64,000 nt of DNA from Umbilicaria muhlenbergii (GCA_000611775.1 KK106982.1:2723992-2787991), one strand, 5' to 3'. Counted from the first letter of the stretch, positions 26,001 to 37,806 are shown. Notes: generated from the sequence alone by a model not told the origin. Numbers and translations are program-made.

Positions 26001-26464
26001 AATAAAAAAGAGCTAAAGGACCTACTCTTAAAGAAGAGGATAAAGTATATCTTCTACATCACAATATCAAGACAAAATGACTTAACAATAAATTGAATCA
26101 CATGAAGTTGAGACTTTTTCAAATTGCAAAGACTAAGGGAAGCATCAACTATGAGCTTGAGCTTTCACTCACTATGTGAATACACTCAGTATTTCACATA
26201 TCACTACTTGAATCAGCAGACTTAAAAACATCAATACAAAAAAATTCACCAGAGATTGACCTGAAGAGTCAAGACACTGAGTTCAAGGTAGAGGAAATTT
26301 TAAATCAGCAAAACATAAATGATGAGTCACACTGTCTGATCAAATGAAAGGGATATGATAGTGAAGGAAACACATGAGAATCAGAAGAAAATCTTACTCA
26401 TTGTGTGACAAAACTGCATCAGTTTCATCAAAGAAACCTGCAAGAAGTCAGTTCACATCATTGA
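23030..26464 (+). pseudogene. E pol remnant ending in a chromodomain
   Basis: Protease near 23060 reads IDNDC, where D at the same place reads IDSGC. RT is at 23.7-24.3 kb with box YLNDILIY (24108-24131, first Asp lost). RNase H is at 24.4-24.9 kb. The integrase HHCC finger (CDICQR) is near 25.3 kb, with core SDRN near 25.6 kb and QMNGQTEXF near 25.7 kb (X marks a TGA). The clear C-terminal chromodomain (FKVEEIL...CLIKWKGYDSEGNTW) is at about 26280-26390. Pol stops at 26462-26464, 71 nt inside the tail of the antisense ORF. Confidence 0.9.
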
Positions 26465-26933
26465 AGCTGAAAGCCTCAGACGTGAGGAAGTTGAGAGAAG
26501 ACTTGTTAAAAGAATCAGCAGTCATAATAATCACATGTTCATTCACCTTCAGTTCCTTAATGTTTCAAAGTTCAGTACAGATTAAATTCAATTATTTCTT
26601 TTTCAGGAAAGTGATCTGTTTATGAAATCTCTCTTTCTTCACTCTTATCTTTCACTTTTGTGTCATGATGACATTCTTTTTCTTTTTCAGATGATGAATC
26701 TTCACACTCACCTTGTTGATCTCCTTCAGGGATATGAACAAGTCACAAGAGATGCTCAGCTGAATGCAGATGTCACACTTATTGTAATCATCTGACATCT
26801 TGCACTCCTTGTCATCAGTTAAACAGTAATTACACATTTGCATGACAATCCTCCTGTTCTCAGTGATCAAATCAGTCAGATGAGAATGATGAGAAGTAAA
26901 TGACTTCTTCTTTCTGATATCAGATGAAGGCAT
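26394..26933 (-). pseudogene. Antisense Zn2Cys6-like ORF of element E
   Basis: A 540-nt frame on the strand opposite to pol, between the chromodomain and the 3' LTR. Residues 34-63 carry six Cys spaced CX2CX6CX8CX2CX6C (codons 26834 down to 26745), which is the Zn(II)2Cys6 spacing of fungal GAL4-type regulators. A basic stretch (RKKK) lies before it, and a Lys/Glu/Leu-rich, probably coiled-coil segment follows at about 75-125. One TGA interrupts the frame about two thirds along, at the same codon as in D. The ATG is 47 nt from the 3' LTR, so the LTR would have to supply its promoter. Unlike typical members, few basic residues lie between the first Cys pairs, so DNA binding is an inference. 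Confidence 0.72.
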
Positions 26934-26980
26934 AGAGAAGGTTGAGTTTTCAAGGATGAAAATGTTGAGGAAGGAGTTAA

Positions 26981-27414
26981 TGTTACACCTCTCAGTAAAC
27001 AGTACCTGAATGATATGCATAGCAGGCGTACATGTGATACTGCTCATGATGTTTAAAGCATGAGTATCTTGAGCATCTGATTACTCATGATGCTCAGAGC
27101 ATGAGCACCTTGAGCACTCAACTGCTCATGATGCTCAGGGCATGAGCACCTTGAGCAGTAAAATTACACACATAAAGCAGTACTGTCACACATGAGTCTT
27201 TTAAAGTATTATATAATCACAGGTAAATTCATAGTTAAGAGCTCATGCTCAACTCATGTATTAAATGCAATCTCATAAGTTTATCACCTTCTAGCCTATT
27301 CAAGTCTACATGTGATCAGTAGTTCATTGAACCAAGCATCATGATTAGATGAATGATTGATATAGTTCATTGAACAATTATATTATCTCTGTCATTATGA
27401 CATCACCTGTTACA
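26981..27414 (+). repeat. E 3' LTR
   Basis: 434-bp partner of 20817-21250. The 41-bp units begin at 27041, 27082 and 27123. Confidence 0.93.
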
Positions 27415-27559
27415 CCCCTCATGAAGCATATGCTGAAACAGATCACTGCTCATGAAGTTAATTCAAGAATGTCAAGTTCTCACTTACTTTGATCATGAAG
27501 GGATGATCTTTTATACTTTAACTCAATGCTTTATATACCTCATGCAGAGTCATTATGAC

Positions 27560-28890
27560 TTGAGATTATTAAGAAGCATCATGATGAGTCACTTGCAGAT
27601 CACCTCATGACAGAGAAAATCTTTACTTTAATACATGCAAAGTAATACTGACTGAACATGTGAAAGCAAATTCAGAAATACTGCAATTCTTGTCTTGTCT
27701 GTCAGGGAGTCAGAGTCATTCATGAAAGATAATTTAAATTATTACAGCTCATACCTGTCCTGAAGGAACCCTGAGAGGTACTCACTTTAAACTTCATAAC
27801 TGACCTTTCAGAGAGTCATGCTTATGAGGGTGTGTATGATGTCATACTGATGATGATGTGTAAATTCTCAAAGATGACACATTATATTTCAGCCAGAAAG
27901 GATTGAACTGCTGATTAACTCATGAAGGCCTTTGTGAGAGAGATTGTTAAACTGCATGAAGTCACTCAAGCTTTAATTTCAGATCATGAATCTGTTTTTA
28001 CCTCATGACTCTGAGTCAACTTGATGTTCATGTTGAAGATTGATCATCAGTTGAGCACTGCCTTTCATTCACAAACTGATGAGTAGACTGAATAACAGAA
28101 TAACATGCTGAAACAGTACCTGTGAAGTTATGTTAATTATCAACAGGACAATTGAGCCTCACTTTTAGCATTAACTGAGTTCATGTACAACATGAGTCTA
28201 CACTCTTCTACTGAAAAGGCATCATTTGAGGTCATTTATGACTTCATACTTAAATCAGATATGCTCACTGTGAAGGAACTCATGAAGTACTCTGCAGTTA
28301 AGGGAATTATCACTGAAGCTGAGCAGCTTGTGAAGCATCTTCATAAAATTTAAATAAAAGTCTACAGAGCTCTTGTGAAGTCTCAAGAGTATCAAGCTAA
28401 GCACTACAATCAGTCTCACCTTGATGTGATTTATAAAGTCAGACAGTTGATCTGACTAAAGGTCAAGAACATAACCCTGAAGTGACTTTCACAGAAGCTG
28501 AATTGACAGTGTTATGAATCTTTTCAGATTATAAAGAAGATTGAGAATGTTGCTTATCAGCTGAAACTACTGAAGAAACTTCACATTCATGATGTGTTTC
28601 ATGTTAGCCTGCTTCATGATCATAAACTGCAGGCAGGTGAGGATACATCAGAGCTTGAATCACTTCACCTCATGAAGAACTCAGCTGAAAGAGAGTGAGA
28701 AGTTGAGATTATAACAACCTCATGAATTGTGATCAGCTCTGAGGATAAACCTGTTCTACAATAAAACATTATGTGAAAGGAATCCTCAGAGATTACTTAA
28801 AAGCTTGTGAATAACATCTGCAACTTCAAGAAATTAATTAAGAAGTTTCATGAGGACTTTCCTGAGGCTTCATGAGTCATAATCAATGTT
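27560..28890 (+). pseudogene. C integrase and chromodomain remnant
   Basis: Continuation of C pol after E. Integrase core motifs include YDVILM near 27.84 kb, LISDHESVF near 27.98 kb and TAFHSQTDEQTEQ near 28.07 kb. The C-terminal segment is followed by a chromodomain-like stretch at ~28.68-28.86 kb (WEVEII ... WKESSEITW ... LIKKFHEDFP). TGA codons replace several Trp and Arg. Confidence 0.83.
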
Positions 28891-29249
28891 AATACATGTT
28901 CATGAGGAAATTGAGCAAAGGGCTAAGTTCTCTTCTGCTCATCAGAGCATTAAGCTACTGAAGAACTGAAAGTGAAATCACTTCATGAAGCCTGAAAACT
29001 CATGAAGAGATGAGTCATGCTGACTTCAACCTGTTAAAGTTTATTAGTTCTTAACATCATGAAGAGGTCTGACTCAGAGTTAAAGTCCTGTGAGAGGTAA
29101 TCTTCACAGGAGCTGATATTTACCTCTGAAAGAGCTTAAACATTTTAATCATCATCAGTTTATCACAGTGATATTTCCCTTCAGTGAAGCCTGTGAGTCT
29201 TCACCTTCACAGAGGTGTTGAGTTTAAGCAGTGATCACAGCAGCTTTGT

Positions 29250-29670
29250 GAGTCTTGCTCACTCAACATTTCTTCTGCTTGCGCACTTTGCGCGCCTCCT
29301 TGTGACCCTCAGGGTCAGGGTTGGCCGGGGGTGAAGATGAGGATGAAGATGAACTCAGTTTTCATGAGGGAGATGACAAGGTCAGAGGTGATGAAGATGA
29401 AGCTGTGAACAGTTAACAAAAGCACTTCATGAAAACATATCATAAAGTCATACAGAGGAAGATGCAGGCCTTGCTGATGTGTTGATGACACTTCATGCAC
29501 TTGACAGCATGAGGGGAGAGGAAATAATCCTTAAAATGATTAAAGCTGCAACCTGCAGCAGCAGCAACACACAGCTCATAAGCTTGAGGGAGAATGTCTT
29601 CAGTCTTCACAATTATTATCATGAAGGTCAGTCGTGAAGCGTTCTCATGAAAAGTGATCATGAAAGTCAC
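29250..29670 (-). pseudogene. Cys-rich antisense remnant in C 3' region
   Basis: The 1.5 kb between the C chromodomain and its 3' LTR has minus-strand frames rather than plus-strand ones. The frame at 29440-29670 holds a CX6C pair, then CMKCHQHISKAC (CX2CX7C) about 16 residues later. A Ser/acidic tail and a basic end (KEARKVRKQKKC) follow in the next frame piece. The position and Cys pattern recall the antisense ORFs of D and E, with the first Cys possibly lost to Tyr. This is a weak, degraded case. Confidence 0.4.
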
Positions 29671-29921
29671 TTACAGATCACTTCATGATCTTGCTCATAA
29701 TCAGTGAGTCAGACAAGCTGCTGTGAAATGACATAATCATGAAGCTGAGCCTCTCTGTGAAGGGCTACCTCATGAAAGGTTTAATTGTGAGGGGCTGAGT
29801 CAGAGGCCTGCATGAACAGAGGAAATAAATGAGAATTGCAGATGATTTGCCTGAGAGTGTTGATGATGTGATTAATGTGAAGCATGATGAGCTGTATCAC
29901 TGTTAATGAAAAGGCACCATG

Positions 29922-29996
29922 AAGGCAAGCATCATGAAGGCAAGCATCATGAAGGCAAGCATCATGAAGGCAAGCATCATGAAGACAAGCATCATG
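29922..29996. repeat. Five 15-bp minisatellite units
   Basis: Four copies of AAGGCAAGCATCATG and a fifth with one G-to-A change (AAGACAAGCATCATG), inside the 3' non-pol region of C. Confidence 0.9.
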
Positions 29997-30450
29997 AGAG
30001 CAAAACATCACAAGAAGCATTATAAGAACCATGATCATGAACTTACCTGATGAGAGGTGAAAGATTGAAGTTGTGAAAGTTACTGACAGTGAAAACTCTG
30101 ACCTTATGATCTGCACGGGTCATTCACAAGACTTGACAAAGTGAATCTGAATGACCTCATGAACAGCTGAACAGGCTCACAAATGAGCAACAATCATCAT
30201 GAACACTGAGTCAGTGTATAAATCAATCATAACTTCATAAACATCTTGTGAAGGGAGACTCTTTTTCTCACTGAGTTTCAATGAGCTCCACAACATATTT
30301 TTTTTTATAATTTTAAATTTTTTTTTTCTGATCTACAGGGTCATTTTTTTAACTGTTACTGATGCATTGTGAAGCACTTCTCAGTGAAGGCTTGCAACTG
30401 TGAACATCATCATACTCATGAGGGCATGAGCCTTTGAAGGAGGGGAGCAA

Positions 30451-30839
30451 TGTGAGCATTCAATGTACAGAACTCATCAGGTGCTAGTTCAGAATAAGAA
30501 AAGTTATACTTAACAACAGTGCAGCCTTGTGAAAGTAACTTTCACTAGTGAATCAATCTCATGAGGGAGCTCAGTCAATAAACATCACTCTCAGCACTTC
30601 ATGAAAGTGATTAAAGAAGTTAACATCATTGATGACACCTCATAAAGGTGTGATTCAGTAATGAACACCTCATGAAGACAGCTTCACTGAGGTGACTGCT
30701 TCATGAGACCTTCCTCAGACAGACTAACTTCAGAAGAGATATATTATAAGGTCAGAGTGTGTCTCACTTTCTTTCTTAACAATAATTCTCTACCTACTAG
30801 CAATATCATACTATTGTGAACCACCAACTATAAGCTTAA
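30451..30839 (+). repeat. C 3' LTR, first part
   Basis: Matches 17038-17426 and is cut at CTTAA by D. The rest is at 37347-37412. Confidence 0.93.
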
Positions 30840-31232
30840 TGTAATGGGTGATGTCATAATGACAGGGATAATACAATCATTTAATGAACTATATCAATGT
30901 TCATCTGACCACAGCGCTTGATTCAATGAACTACTGATCACATGTAGACTTGAATAAGCTAGAAGGTAGTAGATCTATGAGATTGCATTTAATACATGAG
31001 TTGAGCATGAGCTCCTAATTATGAATCTACCTGTGATTATATAATACTTTAGAAGACTCATGTGTGCCTGTACTGCTTTATGTGTGTAATCTTACTGCTC
31101 ATGAGTGCTCATGCTCTGAGCATCATGAGTGATCAGGTGCTCAAGGTGCTCATGCTCTGAACATCATGAGCAGTATCACATGTACACCTGCTATGTGTAT
31201 CATTCAGGTATCATTTAGTGAGAGGTGTAACA
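30840..31232 (-). repeat. D left (3') LTR
   Basis: 393 bp. Two 41-bp palindromic units lie at about 31094-31172. Confidence 0.93.
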
Positions 31233-31279
31233 TTAGCTCCCCCCTCAATGTTTTCATCCTTAAAAACTCAACCTTCCTC

Positions 31280-31819
31280 ATGCCTTCATTTGATATCAGA
31301 AAGAAGAAGTCATTTACTTCTCATTGTTTTCACCTGGCTGATTTGATTGCTGAGAACAGGAGGATTGTCATGTGAACATGTAATCACTGCTTAACTGATG
31401 ACAAGAAGTGCAAGATGTTGAATGATTATGATAAATGTGACATCTGCATTTGACTGAGCATCTCCTGTGACTTGTTCATATCTCTGAAGGAGATTAACAG
31501 AGTGAGTGTGAAGATTCATCACTTGAAAAAGGAAAAGGATGTCATCATGACACAAAAGTGAAAGATGAGGGTGAAGAAAGAAAGACTTCACAAACAAATC
31601 ACTTTCCTGAGAAAGAAACAGTCAGATTTAATTCATACTGAACTTCAGAACATTGAGGAACTGAAGGCAGATGAGCATGTGATTATTACAGCTGCTGATT
31701 CTTTTAACAAGTCTCTCCTCAACTTCCTCACATCTGAGGCTTTCAGACTCAGTGATGTGAACTGGTTTTCAGCAGGTTTCTTTGACAGAATTGATGCAGT
31801 TTCATCACACAATGAGTAA
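31280..31819 (+). pseudogene. Antisense Zn2Cys6-like ORF of element D
   Basis: A 540-nt frame, exactly the same length as in E and colinear without indels, antisense to D pol. Six Cys at residues 34-63 (codons 31379-31468) keep CX2CX6CX8CX2CX6C. The second half (31565-31819) is open and ends in DAVSSHNE. Three TGA codons interrupt it. At two of them E has Gln (CAA/CAG), the pair expected if an ancestral Arg CGA/CGG was hit on opposite strands. The coiled-coil-like middle is Lys/Glu/Leu rich. The ATG is 47 nt from the D 3' LTR. No cellular homologue is named here; the assignment rests on cysteine spacing. Confidence 0.72.
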
Positions 31820-31849
31820 GATTTTCTTCTGATTCTCATGTGTTTCCTT

Positions 31850-34800
31850 CACTATCATATCTCTTTCATTTAATCAGATAGTGTGACTCATCATTTATGC
31901 TTTGCTGATTTAAGATTTCCTTTACCTCAAACTCAGCATCTTAACTCTTCAGGTCAATCTCTGATGAATTTTCTTATACTGATGTTTTCAGATCTGCTGA
32001 TTTGAGTAGTGATACATGAAATACTGAGTGTATTTGCATAGTGAGTGAAAGTTCAAGCTCATAGTTGACACTTCCCTTAGTCTTTGCAATTTGAAAAGGT
32101 CTCAACTTCATGTGGTTTAATTTATTGCTAAGTCATTTAGTCTTGATATTGTGACATAAAAGGTATACTTTATCCTCCTCTTTGAGAGTAGATCTCTTAT
32201 CTCTCTTTTTATTATAATATACTGCTGATCTTTCTGAGGCAAATTTGATGTCTCTTTGTAGCATTTCATGTAAGTTCTTAAGGTGATTCACTTGTATCCT
32301 TGCTCTCTGTGCTATCATTACTAGTCCCCTGGCCTCATTCATAGTCAGGTTGAAACTGTAGTTGATGTAAAATGATGATACTTCAGTTGTTTCTGTTACT
32401 GCTGAGTTGTAAATTAACTGAGCTAATGGTAAGAGTTCTACTCAATTAGTTTGTTGATAATTAACATAACATCATAAGTACTGTTTCATAGTTTGATTTA
32501 ATCATTCTGTCTGACCGTTCATCTGAGGATGATATGACATTGATAACTTGTGATGTATTCTCAACTGGTTCACTAATGATTTTCAGAACTTAAAGGTAAA
32601 GAGTTTATCTCTGTCAGAGATTATCTCTTCTGACAGTTCATGATTGACTGTTATAATTTTTAAAAACATATATGCAAGTTCTTCTGCTGATGATGCTTTG
32701 TTATAAGGTATGAAGTATCTGTACTTCATGAGTTTATCAGTGATAATTAATATTGAGTCATAAACTGCTTTCATCAGGGGTTCTTTCAACTTTGATAACT
32801 TAATCACAAAGTTTAATGTGATGCTTGCTCATGGTCTTGATGATGTCCTTGATGACTTAAGTAAACTGTATGACTTATGTCAATCTGCTTTGCTTCTTCA
32901 GCAGATGTCACATTTTTAAATGATCTCCTCAACCTTCTTCTTTATATGTGAGAAGTAGTATGTCCTTGTGAGTCATTCTATTGTTTTGTTAATTTCTTGA
33001 TGACTGTGTGTCTTATTGAAATGACTCTCTTCTATTAGTTTTCATTGAAGATTAACAGGAACATAAATCAAGCCTTGAAAAAATAATAAGCTTTTCTCCT
33101 TTTTGAAGCTTTCATGATCTTTAATATTCTGAAGAACTTGCTGTGCTAACTTATCATTCTTCAATGCTTTTTGAATCTCATTTTTAAAAACATCATTCTT
33201 TATCTGTATGATAAGGTTGAACTGTCTGTTGAAAGACATGTTCCCTTGCTTATTCTTTCAGAGGATAACATGACTGATGATCAGCTTATCTTGTAAGTAA
33301 TCAGCTTGTTGACTGAGAGTGTTCACTTTGACATTCTCTGATCCTTTTTGATAATGAATTTTAAAATTGTACTGCAACAATTCTTCTGACCAATGTACCT
33401 GTCTTCAATTTAAGACTTTTGTTGTCATGAAATATAATAGATTTTTATGATCTGAGTATATCTGAACCTCATGTTTAAGTCCTTTCAAATACACATGTCA
33501 TTGCTTGAATGCATTGACAATAGTTAACAGCTCTTTGTCATGTATTTCATAGTTCATTTCAGTGCTTGAGAACTTTCTTAAATAAAAAGCTACTGACTGT
33601 AAATGTCCCTGATCATCTAATTGATTGATGCATGCTTTTATAGCTTCATCTGATGTGTTCATCTTGAGCGTAATAGGTTTCTCAGGGTTAAAACTCATGA
33701 GAATCAGTTGAGAAGTGAATCTCTTCTTCAATTCATCAAAGGCTTTCTGTGCTTCAGGTGATCACTTGAATTTCTGATCTTTCTTAGTCAACTCTGTTAG
33801 AGGTGATGTGATCTTTGAATATTTTTTGATAAACTTTCTATAGAAGTTCACAAACTCAAGGAAGGACTGTACTTCCTTGACATTCTTTAATACTGATCAT
33901 TCAATCACAGATCATATCTTCTCAGGATTCATTCATAACTTTTTTAATGTTACAATGAAACCTAGAAAGTGTACTTCTTTGAAATGAAAAAGACTTTTCT
34001 CAGACTTTACCTGTAGTCCTGCATCTTGAAGTGCCTGTAAGATTTTACAGACATGCTGAACATGCTGCTTCTTCAATTTGAAGTAGATCAGTATGTTGTT
34101 GAGATAAACAACTACAAACTGATTCAAATATTCTCACAGCACATTATTAATAAAAGCTTGAAAAGTTACTGACGCGTTTGTCAATCTGAAAGGCATTACC
34201 AGGTACTCATAGAGTTCAGACCTTGTTCAGAACACAGTTTTTCATTCATCTTCTTCTTTGATACAGATCTGGTTGAAGGCTCCTGAAATATTAAATTTAG
34301 TGAATCATTGTGCTCCCTGAAATTGATCCTGCAATTCTGAAATGAGCAGCAAAGGGTAACTGTTCTTGATGATAATGTTGTTCAATGCTCAATAGTCAAT
34401 GCACAATCTGAGTGAACCATCTGATTTTGGTATGAATAGTATTGAATATTCAGCTGAAGATTGTGATTCTCATATGAATCCTTTTCATAAATTCTCCTTT
34501 AAGTACTCTCATAAAGTTTTTAACTTCTGAGGTGACAATGAGTAGATAGGTTACTTCATTGACATGCAACCTTTCATGATCTTAATTTCATGATTTTAAT
34601 CTTAATGTTTTAGCAAGACGTCCTGATCCTTTACAGCTGTAAACAATTCCTTGAAGTCTTTGTATTCTTTAGGGATAAATAACTTGATAATGAGGTCTTG
34701 ATCATCATCAACTCACCTGCTTTATAGTACCTTTGCATCAGGATTCTTCAGTTCCTCATGTGTTTCTTTCACTGACATAGTGAAGATCTTCACACCTTCA

Positions 34801-35300
34801 GGTGAGTTCAGGACTGAATATAACTTGTTAAGATTATCACCCTTAATGAAGTATATCTCATTTTCAGCTCAATTGATCATTGAATTGACTGCTCAGAGTC
34901 ATGATATCCTCAGGACTATATCACTTCCTGGTTGCTTCATTATGTTGAATTGAATCTTTTCCCAATGTTGACCTAAATGCATGAGCATAGGGACTGTCTC
35001 TCAGTTTACTCATTCATTGTTATGTTTCATAAAGGTCTCATTGAACCCTTGAAGTTTAAAGGGATTTTGCTTCACCTGCATCTGAATTATGTGTTTTGCA
35101 GTAAATTCTGAGTTCATGAAGTTCCCTGTGCAGCCACTGTCTATTAGCAGTCAGGCTGACTGATCATTGACTTTGACTCAGACATGAAAGTTACTCATGT
35201 CTTCTTGTGCTGCAGTGATGAACTCTCATCATTGCTCACTGTCTGAAGACTTTGAAGTAAGTGTCTCTGAGGACCTCTGACCTGAAGGGCCTTCTAGTTT
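31850..35300 (-). pseudogene. D pol remnant
   Basis: Right to left: protease with intact IDSGC near 35.13-35.15 kb; RT 34.6-33.9 kb with box YLNNILIY near 34.09-34.11 kb (both catalytic Asp changed to Asn); RNase H 33.75-33.3 kb; integrase finger and core 33.0-32.4 kb (SDRDKLF near 32.6 kb). The chromodomain portion near 31.85-31.95 kb is inferred from alignment with E. TGA stops are scattered through the frame. Confidence 0.87.
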
Positions 35301-36069
35301 TTTGAACTAGAAGGGGAGAAGCTTAAGTTCTTCTCTACATACTTAAAGTCTTTCAGATTCACTCTCTGAGCTGAATGTTTGTTCAGATCTCTTTTGAAGT
35401 ATTCACTTTGAAGTTCTCATACTTTCATATGAAGTTCTCATGAGATGTGTGCTTCATCAGAGGTAACATATTCCCCTCTGATGATGAACTGAGAACCTTT
35501 TGAAGATGTCTTCTTAATTATATCTTAATAATTGATGTCCTCATGATTCTGATTCTGTGCAAATGCATCTCAAATAATGTAAAGGATCTGATTCTTCACT
35601 TTTATTATTCATTCTGCATACTTCTCTTTCTTGCTGAGGGCATTGAGTATTTCAGTATATGTTCAAATTCATCTTTCTTCATGAGTAGTTAATCATTTGT
35701 TGTTGTCTTCTTTCATGAATTCTTCTGAACCTTCAGAAGATGCTACCTTCACAAAGTCTTCCTCTTCACTGAATGAGGGTATCATATCATCACTGTCAAC
35801 ATAATTATCTTTCTGACTGAATTCCTCTCTCCTGACTTGGTGTTTTTCTGCATCTATCACAGGATCTCAGTGAGAGGTTGCAGCATATTCTTTTGCTTTC
35901 TTTGATTGATGTAAGAATCATTCAGAGTCATCTTTGTCACTCTGATGAATTGTGCAGCTGTCATCATAACAAGCTGTTCAAGACATAGTGTTGTGCTGAA
36001 CTGATTGTTTCAGTGCTGACTTCTTTAACACAGCAGCATATGTCTTCTTCTTTAATGAAAAGGCTTTCA

Positions 36070-36700
36070 TTGAGATTCAACAATTACATGTGAAATGTCC
36101 TGACTTTTCACAGTTATAACAATTTTCTTTACCCTTGATGCTCTTTGATAACTGCTTGATTCCTCTCTGAAATTGATTCTTTCAGAAAGCTGTATCAATT
36201 TTCATTGACTGAGGGCTGTAATAGGGTTGATTGTTATACTGAGTGCTTTCATGAGGCTTGTTCACCTTTGGTGGTACATAATTCTTCTGGCTTTTTTCCA
36301 TAAATCTTTTGTATGCGCAGTTGTCAATGATGACTGACTTTTCAATCATCTTGACTAAGGTGCTTGATCACTCTGATCAGAAGATCTCATCTTTGATGAA
36401 GTTCTTTAAGCTCTTATAATACTGCGTGATTAAGGCAGTGTCATCTCAATTCATATACATGATGTGTCTCTGAAAGTTGACTGCATACATCATGACAGCT
36501 CCTTTCTGCACAATATTATAAATTTCACACTTCACGGTTCTTTCTTGATTAATAATTTCAAACACAATTCTTATCTGTTTCTTGAACTTCTTTAAATTGA
36601 AGAAGATTTTGTTCATTTCATCTTCATGATCCTTCTTCTCATTTTTCATGTAGTCTCAGAGGGTCAGCTTAAATCAATTGAGAACATCAGATGCATATAA
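36070..36700 (-). pseudogene. D gag remnant
   Basis: An open stretch at 36446-36649 matches the E gag region (NIVQK, MMYAVNFQRH). The zinc knuckle CX2CX4HX4C lies at about 36083-36125. Further N-terminal gag sequence continues right towards the 5' LTR. Confidence 0.8.
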
Positions 36701-36948
36701 CATCTTGTCAGCTTTCTTCTTGAACATAATGTGATTAAGGTGAATGTAAGTATCAAGCTGAGTGAGGAACAGACTCAACATCCTTTACTTTTTTAAGAAC
36801 TTGTTTAATGATGAGATCTTGATCTTCATTCCTGATGATGCTGAACTCTCAATGACTGATGAGTCACAGCTGAAGGTTGTCATTTTCTTAAGAAACTCAT
36901 GAGTCACAGTTTGTTTCACAACTGATATCCTGATGATGATGCTCAAAG

Positions 36949-37341
36949 TGTAATGAGTGGTGTCGTAGTGACGGAGATAATACAATCATTCAATGAATTA
37001 TATCAATGTTCATCTGATCACAGCGCTTGGTTCAATGAACTACTGATCACATGTAGACTTGAATAAGCTAGAAGGTAGTAGATTTATGAGATTGCATTTG
37101 ATACATGAGTTGAGCACAAGCTCCTAACTATGAATCTACCTGTGATTATATAGTACTTTAGGAGACTCATGTGTGCTTGTACTGCTCTACATGTGTAACC
37201 TTACTGCTCATGAGTGCTCATGCTCTGAGCATCATGAGTGATCAGGTGCTCAAGGTGCTCATGCTTTGAGCATCATGAGCAGTATCACATGTACGCCTGC
37301 TACATGTACCATTCAGGTATCATTTAGCGAGAGGTGTAACA
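36949..37341 (-). repeat. D right (5') LTR
   Basis: 393-bp partner of 30840-31232. Confidence 0.93.
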
Positions 37342-37346
37342 CTTAA

Positions 37347-37412
37347 GTCACTATTGTCACATAACTTCATAATTCCTTAGTTAAGATATTACCTCACGGT
37401 AGTACACTTACA
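37347..37412 (+). repeat. C 3' LTR, last 66 bp
   Basis: Completes 30451-30839 to exactly 455 bp, ends CACTTACA and is followed by the TSD CAGGA. Confidence 0.93.
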
Positions 37413-37417
37413 CAGGA

Positions 37418-37806
37418 AACTGTCTCACAAATTCATTAAATCATTTCAGATTGAAGACTTAATAAGAAAGCAGGCCTACAGGTTAACTTTATCACTCATT
37501 TATTAAATTCATAATGTCTTTCACATCTCTTACCTGAAGTCATATCAGTGCAGAGTCAATGATGACTTTAAATTATTACTGTCACCTTCAGAGCTCATTG
37601 ATGATGAAGAAGAATATGAAGTCAAAAAGATTTTAAACTGTCAGAAATTCAGGAACAAAATCCTGTACAAAGTGAAATGAAAGGGTTGATCAGAAGAATA
37701 TGATCAATGAGTGTTAAAAAAGAACTTAAAAAGTGTGCAGGAAATGTGCACAACCTTTAATAATGAATTAAAAGAGTGCAGGAAGAAGTGATTTAAAAAG
37801 ACTTAA
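37418..37806 (+). pseudogene. F pol C-terminus with chromodomain
   Basis: Continues the frame broken at 17032: KLSHKFI (the KKLDHKFLGPF-type integrase tail) and then a chromodomain (EYEVKKIL...LYKVKWKG...EEYDQW) at about 37600-37740. It ends at TAA near 37806. Confidence 0.85.

Larger units (their letters stand above)
20817..27414 (+). mobile_element. Ty3/gypsy chromovirus E
   Basis: TSD CTCCT (20812-20816) / CCCCT (27415-27419), differing by one C-to-T. LTRs 20817-21250 and 26981-27414 are both 434 bp with ends TGTTACACC...CTGTTACA. A purine-rich tract precedes the 3' LTR (GAGGAAGGAGTTAA). Length is 6.60 kb. Gag, protease, RT, RNase H, integrase and chromodomain follow in order, then an antisense ORF. 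D is another copy of the same family. Confidence 0.95.
30840..37341 (-). mobile_element. Ty3/gypsy element D (minus), sister copy of E
   Basis: TSD CTTAA (30835-30839 / 37342-37346), unmutated. LTRs 30840-31232 and 36949-37341 are both 393 bp, with ends TGTAATG...GGTGTAACA. The 6.50-kb element has the same gene order as E in reverse, including a pyrimidine tract (complement of the purine tract) after the left LTR. Its LTRs are 41 bp shorter than E's because they hold two instead of three 41-bp units. Confidence 0.95.
17038..37412 (+). mobile_element. Ty3/gypsy chromovirus C
   Basis: TSD CAGAA (17033-17037) / CAGGA (37413-37417), differing by one G-to-A. 5' LTR is 17038-17492 (455 bp). 3' LTR is 30451-30839 plus 37347-37412 (389+66=455 bp), split by D. 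A purine tract (GAAGGAGGGGAGCAA) directly precedes the 3' LTR. Without E and D the element is about 7.27 kb. It is inserted near the 3' end of F pol. Confidence 0.93.
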
